In this document: positions 47,897 through 54,990 of the stretch, in pieces
Position numbering within the stretch: the first letter of the stretch is position 1
How the letters are laid out: each line of letters begins with the position of its first letter
Assembly (NCBI RefSeq): GCF_025564065.1
Contig: NZ_JAMGZK010000043.1
Coordinates: 62,001 to 126,000, forward strand
DNA length: 64,000 bases
Source of the DNA: Silvania hatchlandensis
Lineage (GTDB): Bacteria > Pseudomonadota > Gammaproteobacteria > Enterobacterales > Enterobacteriaceae
Direction of reading: 5' to 3'
Position numbers and translations under genes: made by a program
Notes under the pieces: model-generated
The model's input: only the letters and a program-made list of their open reading frames with translations
Databases searched by the model: none
What the model was told of the DNA's origin: nothing

Positions 47897-48632
47897 GGGT
47901 CACCTCCTGCCACAGCGCGGGCTGCGCGCGCCCCTGAAGCGGAGAGACAAACGCCTCATCCAGACCAAGGTAGAAGACGTGCGGGTTCGTTTTGTTTTCC
48001 GGCTTCAGCACCTTGATGGCGTCCCGGTGCGTCGCCAGCATCTGGCTTATTGTGCTGTGCGGATCCTTGAGGTCGCCGATGATCCTCGCGCCCCCCACGC
48101 AGGACTCGACGCAGGCCGGGAGCAGCCCGGCCTCAAGCCGGTGCGCGCAAAAAGTGCATTTATCCGCCGTCTGGGTGGTGTGGTTAATAAAGCGGGCATC
48201 GTAGGGACACGCCTGCACGCAGTAGGCGCAGCCCACGCAGCGGGTATTGTCGATCACCACGATGCCATCCTGGCGCTGGAAGGTGGCCTGAACCGGGCAT
48301 ACCGGCACGCACGGCGGGTTATCGCAATGGTTGCAAAGCCGGGGCAGTAACACGTTGGTGACCTCATCGCTGTGGGTCAGTTGCACCTGGTACTGGCTGA
48401 CGGTGGTGCGAAACGCCCCTTGCGGGGTCTGGTTTTCGATGGTGCAACTCACCGTGCAGGACTGGCAGCCAATACAGCGACGCAGATCGATAAGCATGGC
48501 GTAGCGATGTTCATCCGAACCTTCATGCCGCTGGGGCCCGAATGCGATCCCCGCATCGGCCAACGGAACCAGCGCAGCCCCGGCCGTGACAACGCCCATT
48601 TTCTGCAAAAAATGGCGCTTACTGATGTCCAT
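47886..48632 (-). CDS. ttrB: TtrB, tetrathionate reductase iron-sulfur subunit
   Basis: 248 residues from ATG 48632 (MDISKRHFLQKMGVVTAGAA), with GGAGGT upstream. Four ferredoxin-type Cys groups are visible: CIGCQSCTVSC, CNHCDNPPCVPVC, CVGCAYCVQACPYD and CTFCAHRLEAGLLPACVESC, giving four [4Fe-4S] clusters that pass electrons from TtrC to TtrA. It is the first gene of ttrBCA, divergent from ttrSR. Confidence 0.96.
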   Translation of the reverse strand: MDISKRHFLQKMGVVTAGAALVPLADAGIAFGPQRHEGSDEHRYAMLIDLRRCIGCQSCTVSCTIENQTPQGAFRTTVSQYQVQLTHSDEVTNVLLPRLCNHCDNPPCVPVCPVQATFQRQDGIVVIDNTRCVGCAYCVQACPYDARFINHTTQTADKCTFCAHRLEAGLLPACVESCVGGARIIGDLKDPHSTISQMLATHRDAIKVLKPENKTNPHVFYLGLDEAFVSPLQGRAQPALWQEVTHGH

Positions 48633-48692
48633 GGTGACCTCCACTCACAGCGCGATTAAGAAAAAGATTAGGGATGGAATTACCTAACCAAA

Positions 48693-48750
48693 TGTGGTTA
48701 GTTACAGTCTAAAAATCTGGCCGGGTCGCCATCTATTGTGGTTAACCACA
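48693..48750. promoter_or_regulatory. Palindromic sites between ttrB and ttrS, candidate TtrR operators
   Basis: TGTGGTTAACCACA (48737-48750) is a perfect 14-bp palindrome. TGTGGTTAGTTACA (48693-48706) is a close copy 44 bases away, roughly four helical turns. Both lie in the divergent ttrBCA/ttrSR control region. Confidence 0.6.
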
Positions 48751-48798
48751 TAAACCGGGCGGGCTTGATCTAACGCAAAAGAAAGGAGCATCAGCTGC

Positions 48799-50547
48799 AT
48801 GGATCGCCGGGTAAAAGCCCTTTTATTCCTGATAATTACCGGACTCACCTCTCCCCTGTGGGCGGCCGAATGGACGATCGGCATCCTGGCGTTACGCGGC
48901 GAAACAGCCACCCGCACGCACTGGCAACCGCTGATCGACTCGCTCAATACCACCGTGCCCGATGCCCACTTTCGACTCCTGCCGCTGGATCTCAACGGCA
49001 TGCGCGAGGCGGTGAATAAAGGCACCCTGCAGTTTGTGCTGACTAATCAGGCGCAGTTTGTGCAGTTAAATAGCCACTACCATCTGCGCTGGCTGGCCTC
49101 GCTGCGTTCCGGTAAAGGAGAGAGCATGGCGACCGGCAGCGCCATTGTGGTACGCCGGGACAGCAACCTCACTCGCGCCGGGGATCTGGCCGGAAAAACG
49201 CTGGGCGCCATTGACCCGCAGGCCTTTGGCGGGTATCTGCTGGGCTACCGGGAGCTGCTGAATGCCGGGCTGCGGGTGGATGACAAGGTGGATGTGCGTT
49301 ACGTGGGGTTCCCGGCGGATGCGCTGCTTTATCTGCTGCGCGAAGATGCCATTCAGGCCGCCATTGTGCCGGTGTGTTTACTCGAGAGCATGGATAAAGA
49401 AGGGTTGATCGCGAAAAGCCAGTTTCGGGTTCTGCTGCAAAAACCCGCGTCATTTCACTGCCTGACCAGCACCCCGCTGTACCCGGACTGGTCGTTTGCC
49501 GCCCTGCCGGGTGTCGGCGATCGGGTGGCCGATGCGGTCACAAAAGCGTTGCTGAACGCGCCGGAATCAGGCGCATGGCGCTGGGGCGCACCGGCCTCCA
49601 CCAGCGACACCGAGGCGCTTCTGCGTGAACTTCATCATCACCCGGAGCAACAGCGGATCGGGCAAACCCTGCTTGACTGGCTGAATCAACACCGGACCCC
49701 TGTCGCCTTACTCCTGTGCCTTGCGCTGCTATTTGTCGTCAATTATGGCTGGGTGATGGTGCTGGTCAACCGACGCGGAAAAGCGCTGGAGCAGGCCAAC
49801 GGCCAGCTTCGTGTGCAGCAGCAAACCCTTGAGCAGGCCAGGCAAATGAGCATCCTGGGAGAGATGGCATCCGGATTTGCGCACGAGCTTAATCAACCGC
49901 TGGCCGCCATCCGCATGTATGCCCAGGGCGGGTTGAATCACCTCGCGCAGACGGAGCGTCATCAGGCTGTCGAAAAGGCGCTGGTGAATATTGACGCCCA
50001 GGCCGAGCGCTGCGGGCTGATTATCAAACATCTGCGGGAGTGGGCAAACCCGGTGCGGCACAGCGATCGGGATATCGATACCCGCGCTCCCGGCGAGGTG
50101 GCCGACACACTCCGGCACGTGATTGCCCTGCTACAGCTGGATAAACTTTCCCCGGACCTTCAGGTTCAGATTAACAGCCCGCAACCGGCCCTGCTGTTAC
50201 TGCCCCCGGTGCTGCTGGAGCAGGTGCTGGCGAATATCATTGTGAATGCGGTTCAGGCGGGCGCAACGCGCCTGTGGTTTACCCTCGACCGCGTTGATCA
50301 TCAGCAGCGGCTCGCGCTACAGGATAACGCGGGCGGCCTGTCCGCCGGACAACTTAGCGATCTGTTCCGCCCGTTCCAGTCCAGCAAAAAAACGGGCATG
50401 GGCCTCGGACTCGTTATCTGCCAGCGGCTGCTACGTAGCGTCAATGGCGAGATCGGCGTGAACAATCACCCCGCGCCGGACGGAAGTGAGGGGATACTGG
50501 TGACCCTGACCTTCCCTGCCCGCGCCAATACCGGAAATGCACCATGA
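48799..50547 (+). CDS. ttrS: TtrS, tetrathionate sensor histidine kinase
   Basis: 582 residues. A signal peptide and periplasmic PhnD-like binding domain (TIGILALRGETATRTHWQPL, residues ~25-280) precede one transmembrane helix (VALLLCLALLFVVNYGWVMV). The cytoplasmic half has a HisKA box with the phospho-His in MASGFAHELNQPLAAIRMYA and an HATPase domain with KTGMGLGLVICQRLLR. It senses tetrathionate and phosphorylates TtrR. The stop overlaps the ttrR start by 4 bases (ATGA). Confidence 0.95.
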   Translation: MDRRVKALLFLIITGLTSPLWAAEWTIGILALRGETATRTHWQPLIDSLNTTVPDAHFRLLPLDLNGMREAVNKGTLQFVLTNQAQFVQLNSHYHLRWLASLRSGKGESMATGSAIVVRRDSNLTRAGDLAGKTLGAIDPQAFGGYLLGYRELLNAGLRVDDKVDVRYVGFPADALLYLLREDAIQAAIVPVCLLESMDKEGLIAKSQFRVLLQKPASFHCLTSTPLYPDWSFAALPGVGDRVADAVTKALLNAPESGAWRWGAPASTSDTEALLRELHHHPEQQRIGQTLLDWLNQHRTPVALLLCLALLFVVNYGWVMVLVNRRGKALEQANGQLRVQQQTLEQARQMSILGEMASGFAHELNQPLAAIRMYAQGGLNHLAQTERHQAVEKALVNIDAQAERCGLIIKHLREWANPVRHSDRDIDTRAPGEVADTLRHVIALLQLDKLSPDLQVQINSPQPALLLLPPVLLEQVLANIIVNAVQAGATRLWFTLDRVDHQQRLALQDNAGGLSAGQLSDLFRPFQSSKKTGMGLGLVICQRLLRSVNGEIGVNNHPAPDGSEGILVTLTFPARANTGNAP

Positions 50548-51119
50548 TTCATTTAGTTGACGACGATGAGGCCGTTACACATGCCTGTCGCTATTTGCTC
50601 GAGAGCCTGGGTCACAGGGTTCAGTGCTGGAACCACAGCGAACAGTTTCTGCAGGACGCATCGCTGGCCGCCACGGGCATTGCCCTGCTGGACATGCGGA
50701 TGCCGGGTCTGGATGGGCACGCGCTTTTTCAGGCGATGCGCAAGGCAAACAGCACCCTGGCGGTGATCTTCCTGACCGGGCATGGCGACGTGCCGATGGC
50801 CGTCAAAGAGATCCAGTCCGGCGCGGTTGATTTTTTACAGAAACCGGTTGCCATCACGGCCCTGAAAGAGGCGATTATCCGAGGCTATGCGCATTCTGCC
50901 GCGCTTGCGAAATCGCACGACCTGAAGCTGCGCTTCGCGCGGCTGACGCCAAAAGAGCAGGAAGTGGCGCACTGTGTCGTCGCCGGTCTGATGAACAAAG
51001 ATATTGCCGCGAAGATGAATATCGCGTTACGCACGGTAGAGGTACACCGCTCCCGGGTAATGGAGAAGATGGACGCGAAGAGCATGGCGGAGCTGGTGAT
51101 GCAGGTGAATGACCTTTGA
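50544..51119 (+). CDS. ttrR: TtrR, LuxR/FixJ-type response regulator
   Basis: A 191-residue response regulator. The receiver domain has the acidic pair HLVDDDEA, phospho-acceptor Asp in ALLDMRMPGLDGHAL, and Lys in FLQKPVAIT. The C-terminal LuxR helix-turn-helix reads RLTPKEQEVAHCVVAGLMNK and continues IALRTVEVHRSRVMEKM. It activates ttrBCA in response to TtrS. Confidence 0.95.
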   Translation: MIHLVDDDEAVTHACRYLLESLGHRVQCWNHSEQFLQDASLAATGIALLDMRMPGLDGHALFQAMRKANSTLAVIFLTGHGDVPMAVKEIQSGAVDFLQKPVAITALKEAIIRGYAHSAALAKSHDLKLRFARLTPKEQEVAHCVVAGLMNKDIAAKMNIALRTVEVHRSRVMEKMDAKSMAELVMQVNDL

Positions 51120-51209
51120 TACATCCCAAAAATGGTCGTCCGATTTTCGGTTGTCAGCGTTTCGCCGGATGCTCCAGAATCATCCCGAACCTCACACCGG
51201 GAGAACGTT

Positions 51210-51983
51210 ATGGATTTCACTGCACTGCATCAACAAAACACCCCCTTATTGATGGCCAATGTCTGGGATGCGGCCAGCGCGAGGGCTGCGCATGAGGCTG
51301 GTTATCAGGCGTTGGGCACCTCAAGCGCCGCCATTGCCGCGATGCTAGGTTACGAGGACGGAGAAGGCCTCTCTTTCGATGAGCTGCTGTATATCGTGAC
51401 GCGCATCAAATCCGTCACATGCCTGCCATTAAGTGTCGATGTGGAAGCGGGTTACGGCGCGTCGGCGAGCGACATCACATCTAACCTTACGCGCCTTGCT
51501 GAGCTTGGCGTGGTGGGCGTCAACCTTGAGGACAGCCGCGTGATTAAGGGTGTCCGACAGCTTGACGATGCGGCGGTTTTTGCCCGTCGATTAACCGCGA
51601 TTCGTCATCAGTTGGATGACGCGCGTTGTCGATTGTTTATCAACGTTCGTACCGATACGTTTCTGCTGAATCATCCTCAGGCATTGCACGAAACGCTGTT
51701 GCGGGGTCGGTTATATCAGCAGGCAGGTGCCGACGGTCTGTTTGTGCCCGGCCTGACCTCAGAGCATGATATTGCTATCCTGGCGCAGGACATCCCTGTG
51801 CCGCTAAACGTGATGTGTATGCCCGATCTACCCACCTTCGACAGGCTGGGGGAACTCGGCGTAAAACGCATCTCGATGGGCAATTTTATCCATTCGAAAA
51901 TGCACTCAACGCTCACGACGTTCATGCGTGCGATCCCGTCACAGCAGTCGTTTGCAGGAGTTTTTATTAATGAGAGTTCTTGA
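51210..51983 (+). CDS. Isocitrate lyase/PEP mutase-family enzyme
   Basis: 257 residues of the ICL/PEP-mutase TIM-barrel superfamily: LLMANVWDAASARAAHEAGY near the N-terminus, the metal-binding DVEAGYG, and VGVNLEDSRVIKG. The catalytic CxxC-type loop of isocitrate lyases (KKCGH) is not present, so it more likely acts as a carboxyphosphonoenolpyruvate mutase-like C-C lyase or oxaloacetate decarboxylase; this is inference. The ATG at 51210 follows GGGAGAACG. The last 14 bases overlap the ada start, so the two genes are coupled. Confidence 0.85.
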   Translation: MDFTALHQQNTPLLMANVWDAASARAAHEAGYQALGTSSAAIAAMLGYEDGEGLSFDELLYIVTRIKSVTCLPLSVDVEAGYGASASDITSNLTRLAELGVVGVNLEDSRVIKGVRQLDDAAVFARRLTAIRHQLDDARCRLFINVRTDTFLLNHPQALHETLLRGRLYQQAGADGLFVPGLTSEHDIAILAQDIPVPLNVMCMPDLPTFDRLGELGVKRISMGNFIHSKMHSTLTTFMRAIPSQQSFAGVFINESS

Positions 51984-53025
51984 TAACGGCCAGTGCGATA
52001 TCTGGTATCAGGCCCTGCTTGAACGCGCTTCAGAGTATACGGGCGTATTCTATGTGGGCGTAAAAACGACCGGGGTATTTTGTATTGCCGTCTGTCGGGC
52101 GCGGAAACCGAAACGCGAGAACGTTGAGTTTTATGACGATTTTAAATCGGCTCTGGATGCCGGATTTCGCCCGTGCAAAGTGTGCCGGCCCACAGAAAAT
52201 GCGCACAGCGCCCCGCTTTTTATCGAACAGGCGCTGGAACAGGTGCGAGCGCACCCGAAAACACGCATTAGCGATGCGGATCTGCGTCAACTCGACATCA
52301 GCCCCGAGCGCGTGCGGCGCTGGTTTCTTCAGCATCACGGTATGACCTTTCAGGCTTTTCAACGCATGCAGCGGGTGAATGTCGCCCTTCAGGAGCTGAA
52401 AGGCGGACGTACCGCCACTGATGTGGCGTTTGATAGCGGCTATGAATCATTAAGCGGTTTTGGTTATACCTGCAAACGGCTCACGGGCGTTGCGCCCACA
52501 GAGCAGCGCCAGTTAATTATGATCCACCGCTTTACCACCCCGCTCGGCCCGATGTTTGTCTGTGCAACTGAACGCGGTGTATGCCTGCTTGAATTTACCG
52601 ATCGTCGAATGCTGGAGACCGAATTTCGCGATCTCCAGCGTTTGCTGAACGCGCGGATCCTCTCCGGGGAAAACCGCCATACCCGCCAGGCGGAAAAAGA
52701 GATCGGCGAGTATTTTTCCGGCATGCGTCAGGCGTTTGATCTGCAGCTCGATACCCCGGGGAGTGATTTTCAGCGCGCCGTCTGGCAGGGATTACGGGCG
52801 ATCCCGTATGGCCAGACCTCACATTACCAGGTGTTATCCCGGCAGTTGGACAAGCCCGATGCCGTTCGCGCCGTGGCTAACGCCAATGGTGCTAACCGCG
52901 TAGCCATTGTGATCCCCTGCCACCGGGTCATCGGCAAAGATGGCGCGATGACCGGCTATGGCGGCGGCGTCGCGCGCAAAGCCTGGCTTATTCAGCATGA
53001 GAAAAAAGACCTTGATGACCGCTGA
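51970..53025 (+). CDS. ada: Ada, methylphosphotriester sensor and O6-methylguanine methyltransferase
   Basis: 351 residues. The N-terminal Ada zinc domain carries four Cys (TGVFCIAVCRARKP and GFRPCKVCRPT), the first being the methyl acceptor. A central AraC-type helix-turn-helix follows (ATDVAFDSGYESLSGFGYTC). The C-terminal methyltransferase has the active Cys in VAIVIPCHRVIGKDG. It repairs alkylated DNA and activates the adaptive response when methylated. The ATG at 51970, with AGGAG upstream, lies inside the preceding enzyme gene. No adjacent alkB is seen. Confidence 0.94.
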   Translation: MRVLDNGQCDIWYQALLERASEYTGVFYVGVKTTGVFCIAVCRARKPKRENVEFYDDFKSALDAGFRPCKVCRPTENAHSAPLFIEQALEQVRAHPKTRISDADLRQLDISPERVRRWFLQHHGMTFQAFQRMQRVNVALQELKGGRTATDVAFDSGYESLSGFGYTCKRLTGVAPTEQRQLIMIHRFTTPLGPMFVCATERGVCLLEFTDRRMLETEFRDLQRLLNARILSGENRHTRQAEKEIGEYFSGMRQAFDLQLDTPGSDFQRAVWQGLRAIPYGQTSHYQVLSRQLDKPDAVRAVANANGANRVAIVIPCHRVIGKDGAMTGYGGGVARKAWLIQHEKKDLDDR

Positions 53026-53043
53026 TCAACGACGATGCTCTTT

Positions 53044-53769
53044 TCAGCGACCCGCTCGGCTTTCAGCAACCAGCGTGCCCAGCTTTTGCTGCTGAACGCC
53101 GTTTGCATCGAAGTTATCCGGTGCAAGCCATCGTTCAAAGGCAGTTATCAGGGCCGGGTATTCGCTGTCGATAATGGAGTACCAGGCAGTGTCCCGGTTG
53201 CGCCCGCGGGTCACGACAGCCTGGCGGAAAATACCTTCGAAGGTGAAGCCAAAGCGTGTCGCCGCCGCGCAGGACGGGGCATTCAGGGCGTCACACTTCC
53301 ACTCAAAGCGACGGTAGCCCAGCTCGTCAAAAACATAGCGCAGGAACAGCGCCATCACTTCAGTGGCGAGCCGCGTGCGCTGCATGCGCGGGGAATAGGT
53401 CACGTAGCCCACCTCAATCACCCCGTTAGCGGCATCGATCCGCATCAGCGCCACGGTGCCAACCGGCTGGCCGGTACTGGCGTCGATCACCGCGTAATGC
53501 ATCGGGTCGCGCTGCATTTCGGCATTCAGCAGCCAGGCGCGATACGCCTCCGGGGTTTCATAAGGCCCTGACGGCAAATAGGTCCAGTCGCGTGCATCCG
53601 GCGCGTCGCGATAGGCCTCGTAAAGCCCGGCCGCGTGGCGGTCAGCGCTGAGGCGTTCGAGCCGACAGTAGCGCCCCTGCAGGGAGGGGGCGTCAGGCAG
53701 GCGGGCGCCGCTCCACTCGGGCAGTGCGTCACCGACTGGCTGGTTATAGTCATTCAGTCTTTCGGTCAT
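53044..53769 (-). CDS. GNAT-family N-acetyltransferase
   Basis: 241 residues of the RimJ/RimL-type GNAT group. The acetyl-CoA region is GVIEVGYVTYSPRMQRTRLA (residues ~120-140), followed by YRRFEWKCDALNAPSCAAAT RFGF in the last conserved helix. The substrate could be a protein N-terminus or small amine; it is not determinable. It is convergent with ada, 18 bases apart. Confidence 0.9.
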   Translation of the reverse strand: MTERLNDYNQPVGDALPEWSGARLPDAPSLQGRYCRLERLSADRHAAGLYEAYRDAPDARDWTYLPSGPYETPEAYRAWLLNAEMQRDPMHYAVIDASTGQPVGTVALMRIDAANGVIEVGYVTYSPRMQRTRLATEVMALFLRYVFDELGYRRFEWKCDALNAPSCAAATRFGFTFEGIFRQAVVTRGRNRDTAWYSIIDSEYPALITAFERWLAPDNFDANGVQQQKLGTLVAESRAGR

Positions 53770-53855
53770 AGAATTTCCGCTCCTGTTGCGGTGAGATTGT
53801 GGCCTGGGTCAGGTGGCATACTGAATGGCATACTGATAAACAGTAAAAATAAAAA

Positions 53856-53887
53856 AAAACCCTGCGATATTGCTATCGCAGGGTTTT
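53856..53887 (-). terminator. Intrinsic terminator of the first tRNA-Ser(TGA) copy
   Basis: A 14-bp stem around loop TTGC (CCCTGCGATA / TATCGCAGGG plus flanking A/T) is followed on the minus strand by a T run. It starts 7 bases past the tRNA 3' end. Confidence 0.85.
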
Positions 53888-53893
53888 CAAATT

Positions 53894-53981
53894 TGGCGGA
53901 AGCGTAGAGATTCGAACTCTAGAACCCTTTCGGGTCGCCGGTTTTCAAGACCGGTGCCTTCAACCGCTCGGCCACGCTTCC
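53894..53981 (-). tRNA. tRNA-Ser, anticodon TGA (copy 1)
   Basis: An 88-nt serine tRNA with encoded CCA, long variable arm and anticodon loop CTTGAAA. It closely matches E. coli serT and is identical to the copy at 54760-54847. It has its own promoter and terminator. Confidence 0.97.
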
Positions 53982-53993
53982 TAAGTGAGGCGC

Positions 53994-54022
53994 ACTATAA
54001 ACATCCCAGTGCGTTGTGTAAA
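53994..54022 (-). promoter_or_regulatory. Promoter of tRNA-Ser(TGA) copy 1
   Basis: On the minus strand, TTTACA and TATAGT are separated by 17 bases, with a GCGCC discriminator. Confidence 0.75.
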
Positions 54023-54105
54023 GCACAAAATTCAAGAATTTGCGTCTCTTTCAACGACCCAGGGCTCTTGCTGAAAAAAACCGCAAATGGGGCAGAAAAA
54101 AAACG

Positions 54106-54534
54106 CTACACCTCCATACCCGCTCGGTATTGGCCCCACTTCAGCACCGAGTTCACGCCAATCGACAGGAAAGGTTCCGGCGGCGTTTTATTTGGCCCCG
54201 GCGACGCCATCAGGAAATCAATCAGTTCATTTCTCTCCCCGGCGATCATGTCGGACAGCAGCGTGCCAGTTGCCGTGCCGCGGGTGATCCCCAGACCGTT
54301 GCAGCACAACGCGCCATACACATTAGGCCCCAGCAGATCAAAGAAGGCCTCGTGGTTTTCTGACAGGCAGATGGCCCCGCTCCAGGAATATTCAAAATCA
54401 ACCTGATTGAGCATCGGGAAACGGCGCTCAAAAGACTTGCGGTGGTTAGCGATAAAACTCTTCAGATGCTGTTCACGCGGACGACCATCCGGGTGGAAGC
54501 TAAAGCTGTTACGCACCAGGATTCGGTTATCCAC
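54106..54534 (-). pseudogene. Truncated FAD-dependent amine oxidase (DAO family), C-terminal remnant
   Basis: A frame of ~143 residues matches only the C-terminal third of DAO/PuuB-like FAD oxidoreductases: DNRILVRNSFSFHPDGRPRE, then GPNVYGALCCNGLGITRGTA (C-terminal FAD-binding loop). The N-terminal two thirds with the Rossmann GxGxxG are missing. Upstream, the frame passes through about ten unrelated codons to a stop, so the breakpoint is near 54540. It lies between two identical tRNA-Ser genes and is probably left over from a recombination or integration event. Confidence 0.8.
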
Positions 54535-54649
54535 TTGAGCAAAACTTAAATTAGAAGCGAAGAAAAATCCAGAACCGGATTACACTAACAGAAGTTCAGA
54601 AGATTCAAATCTCGCTAAAAAACAATCTTCTTAGTAGGAGGGTAGTAAA

Positions 54650-54718
54650 ATGAAGAAGTTTAGATACAAAAAAAGCTCGTTTACACGAGCTTTTTTTGTA
54701 TCATCTAATGCACCATAA
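54650..54718 (+). CDS. Possible 22-residue peptide spanning a terminator hairpin
   Basis: The frame starts MKKFRYKKSSFTRAF and is preceded by AGGAGG at 8 bases spacing. Its coding sequence contains the whole 18-bp hairpin at 54663-54702. It may be a chance frame next to a good Shine-Dalgarno-like sequence; no family is recognised. Confidence 0.3.
   Translation: MKKFRYKKSSFTRAFFVSSNAP
54663..54702. terminator. Long bidirectional intrinsic terminator
   Basis: A perfect 18-bp stem around loop TTAC (the core AAGCTCGT / ACGAGCTT lies inside A7/T7 tracts and GATAC/GTATC). On the minus strand it ends the second tRNA-Ser(TGA) transcript. On the plus strand it would stop any transcript covering 54600-54660. 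Confidence 0.9.
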
Positions 54719-54759
54719 AATCAAAAACACACTTTAAGCTATTGATTTTATTAAGAAAT

Positions 54760-54847
54760 TGGCGGAAGCGTAGAGATTCGAACTCTAGAACCCTTTCGGG
54801 TCGCCGGTTTTCAAGACCGGTGCCTTCAACCGCTCGGCCACGCTTCC
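54760..54847 (-). tRNA. serT: tRNA-Ser, anticodon TGA (copy 2)
   Basis: It is identical over 88 bases to the tRNA at 53894-53981. It is the copy nearer to yccA, the K-12 neighbour region of serT. Promoter at 54860-54888; terminator at 54663-54702. Confidence 0.97.
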
Positions 54848-54859
54848 TAAGTGAGGCGA

Positions 54860-54888
54860 ACTATAAACAGCTCCTTGTGCCCTGTAAA
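54860..54888 (-). promoter_or_regulatory. Promoter of tRNA-Ser(TGA) copy 2
   Basis: TTTACA and TATAGT with 17-base spacing on the minus strand, the same hexamers as copy 1. The spacer differs, while the last 20 bases before the tRNA (TTTATAGT...CTCACTTAG) are nearly the same. Confidence 0.75.
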
Positions 54889-54990
54889 GAGCGAACCTTA
54901 TCGTTCGTCTTAAAAATAGCCAAAATGCGTTTAATTGGTTGTATCAACAACATATTGGCTATTTTATCAGCACGCATTACCCTCAAGGCG

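Noticed and set aside
48774-48788. Possible FNR site in the ttr control region (TTGAT half site)
   Set aside because: The left half TTGAT is present, but the right half CGCAA departs from ATCAA too far to call.
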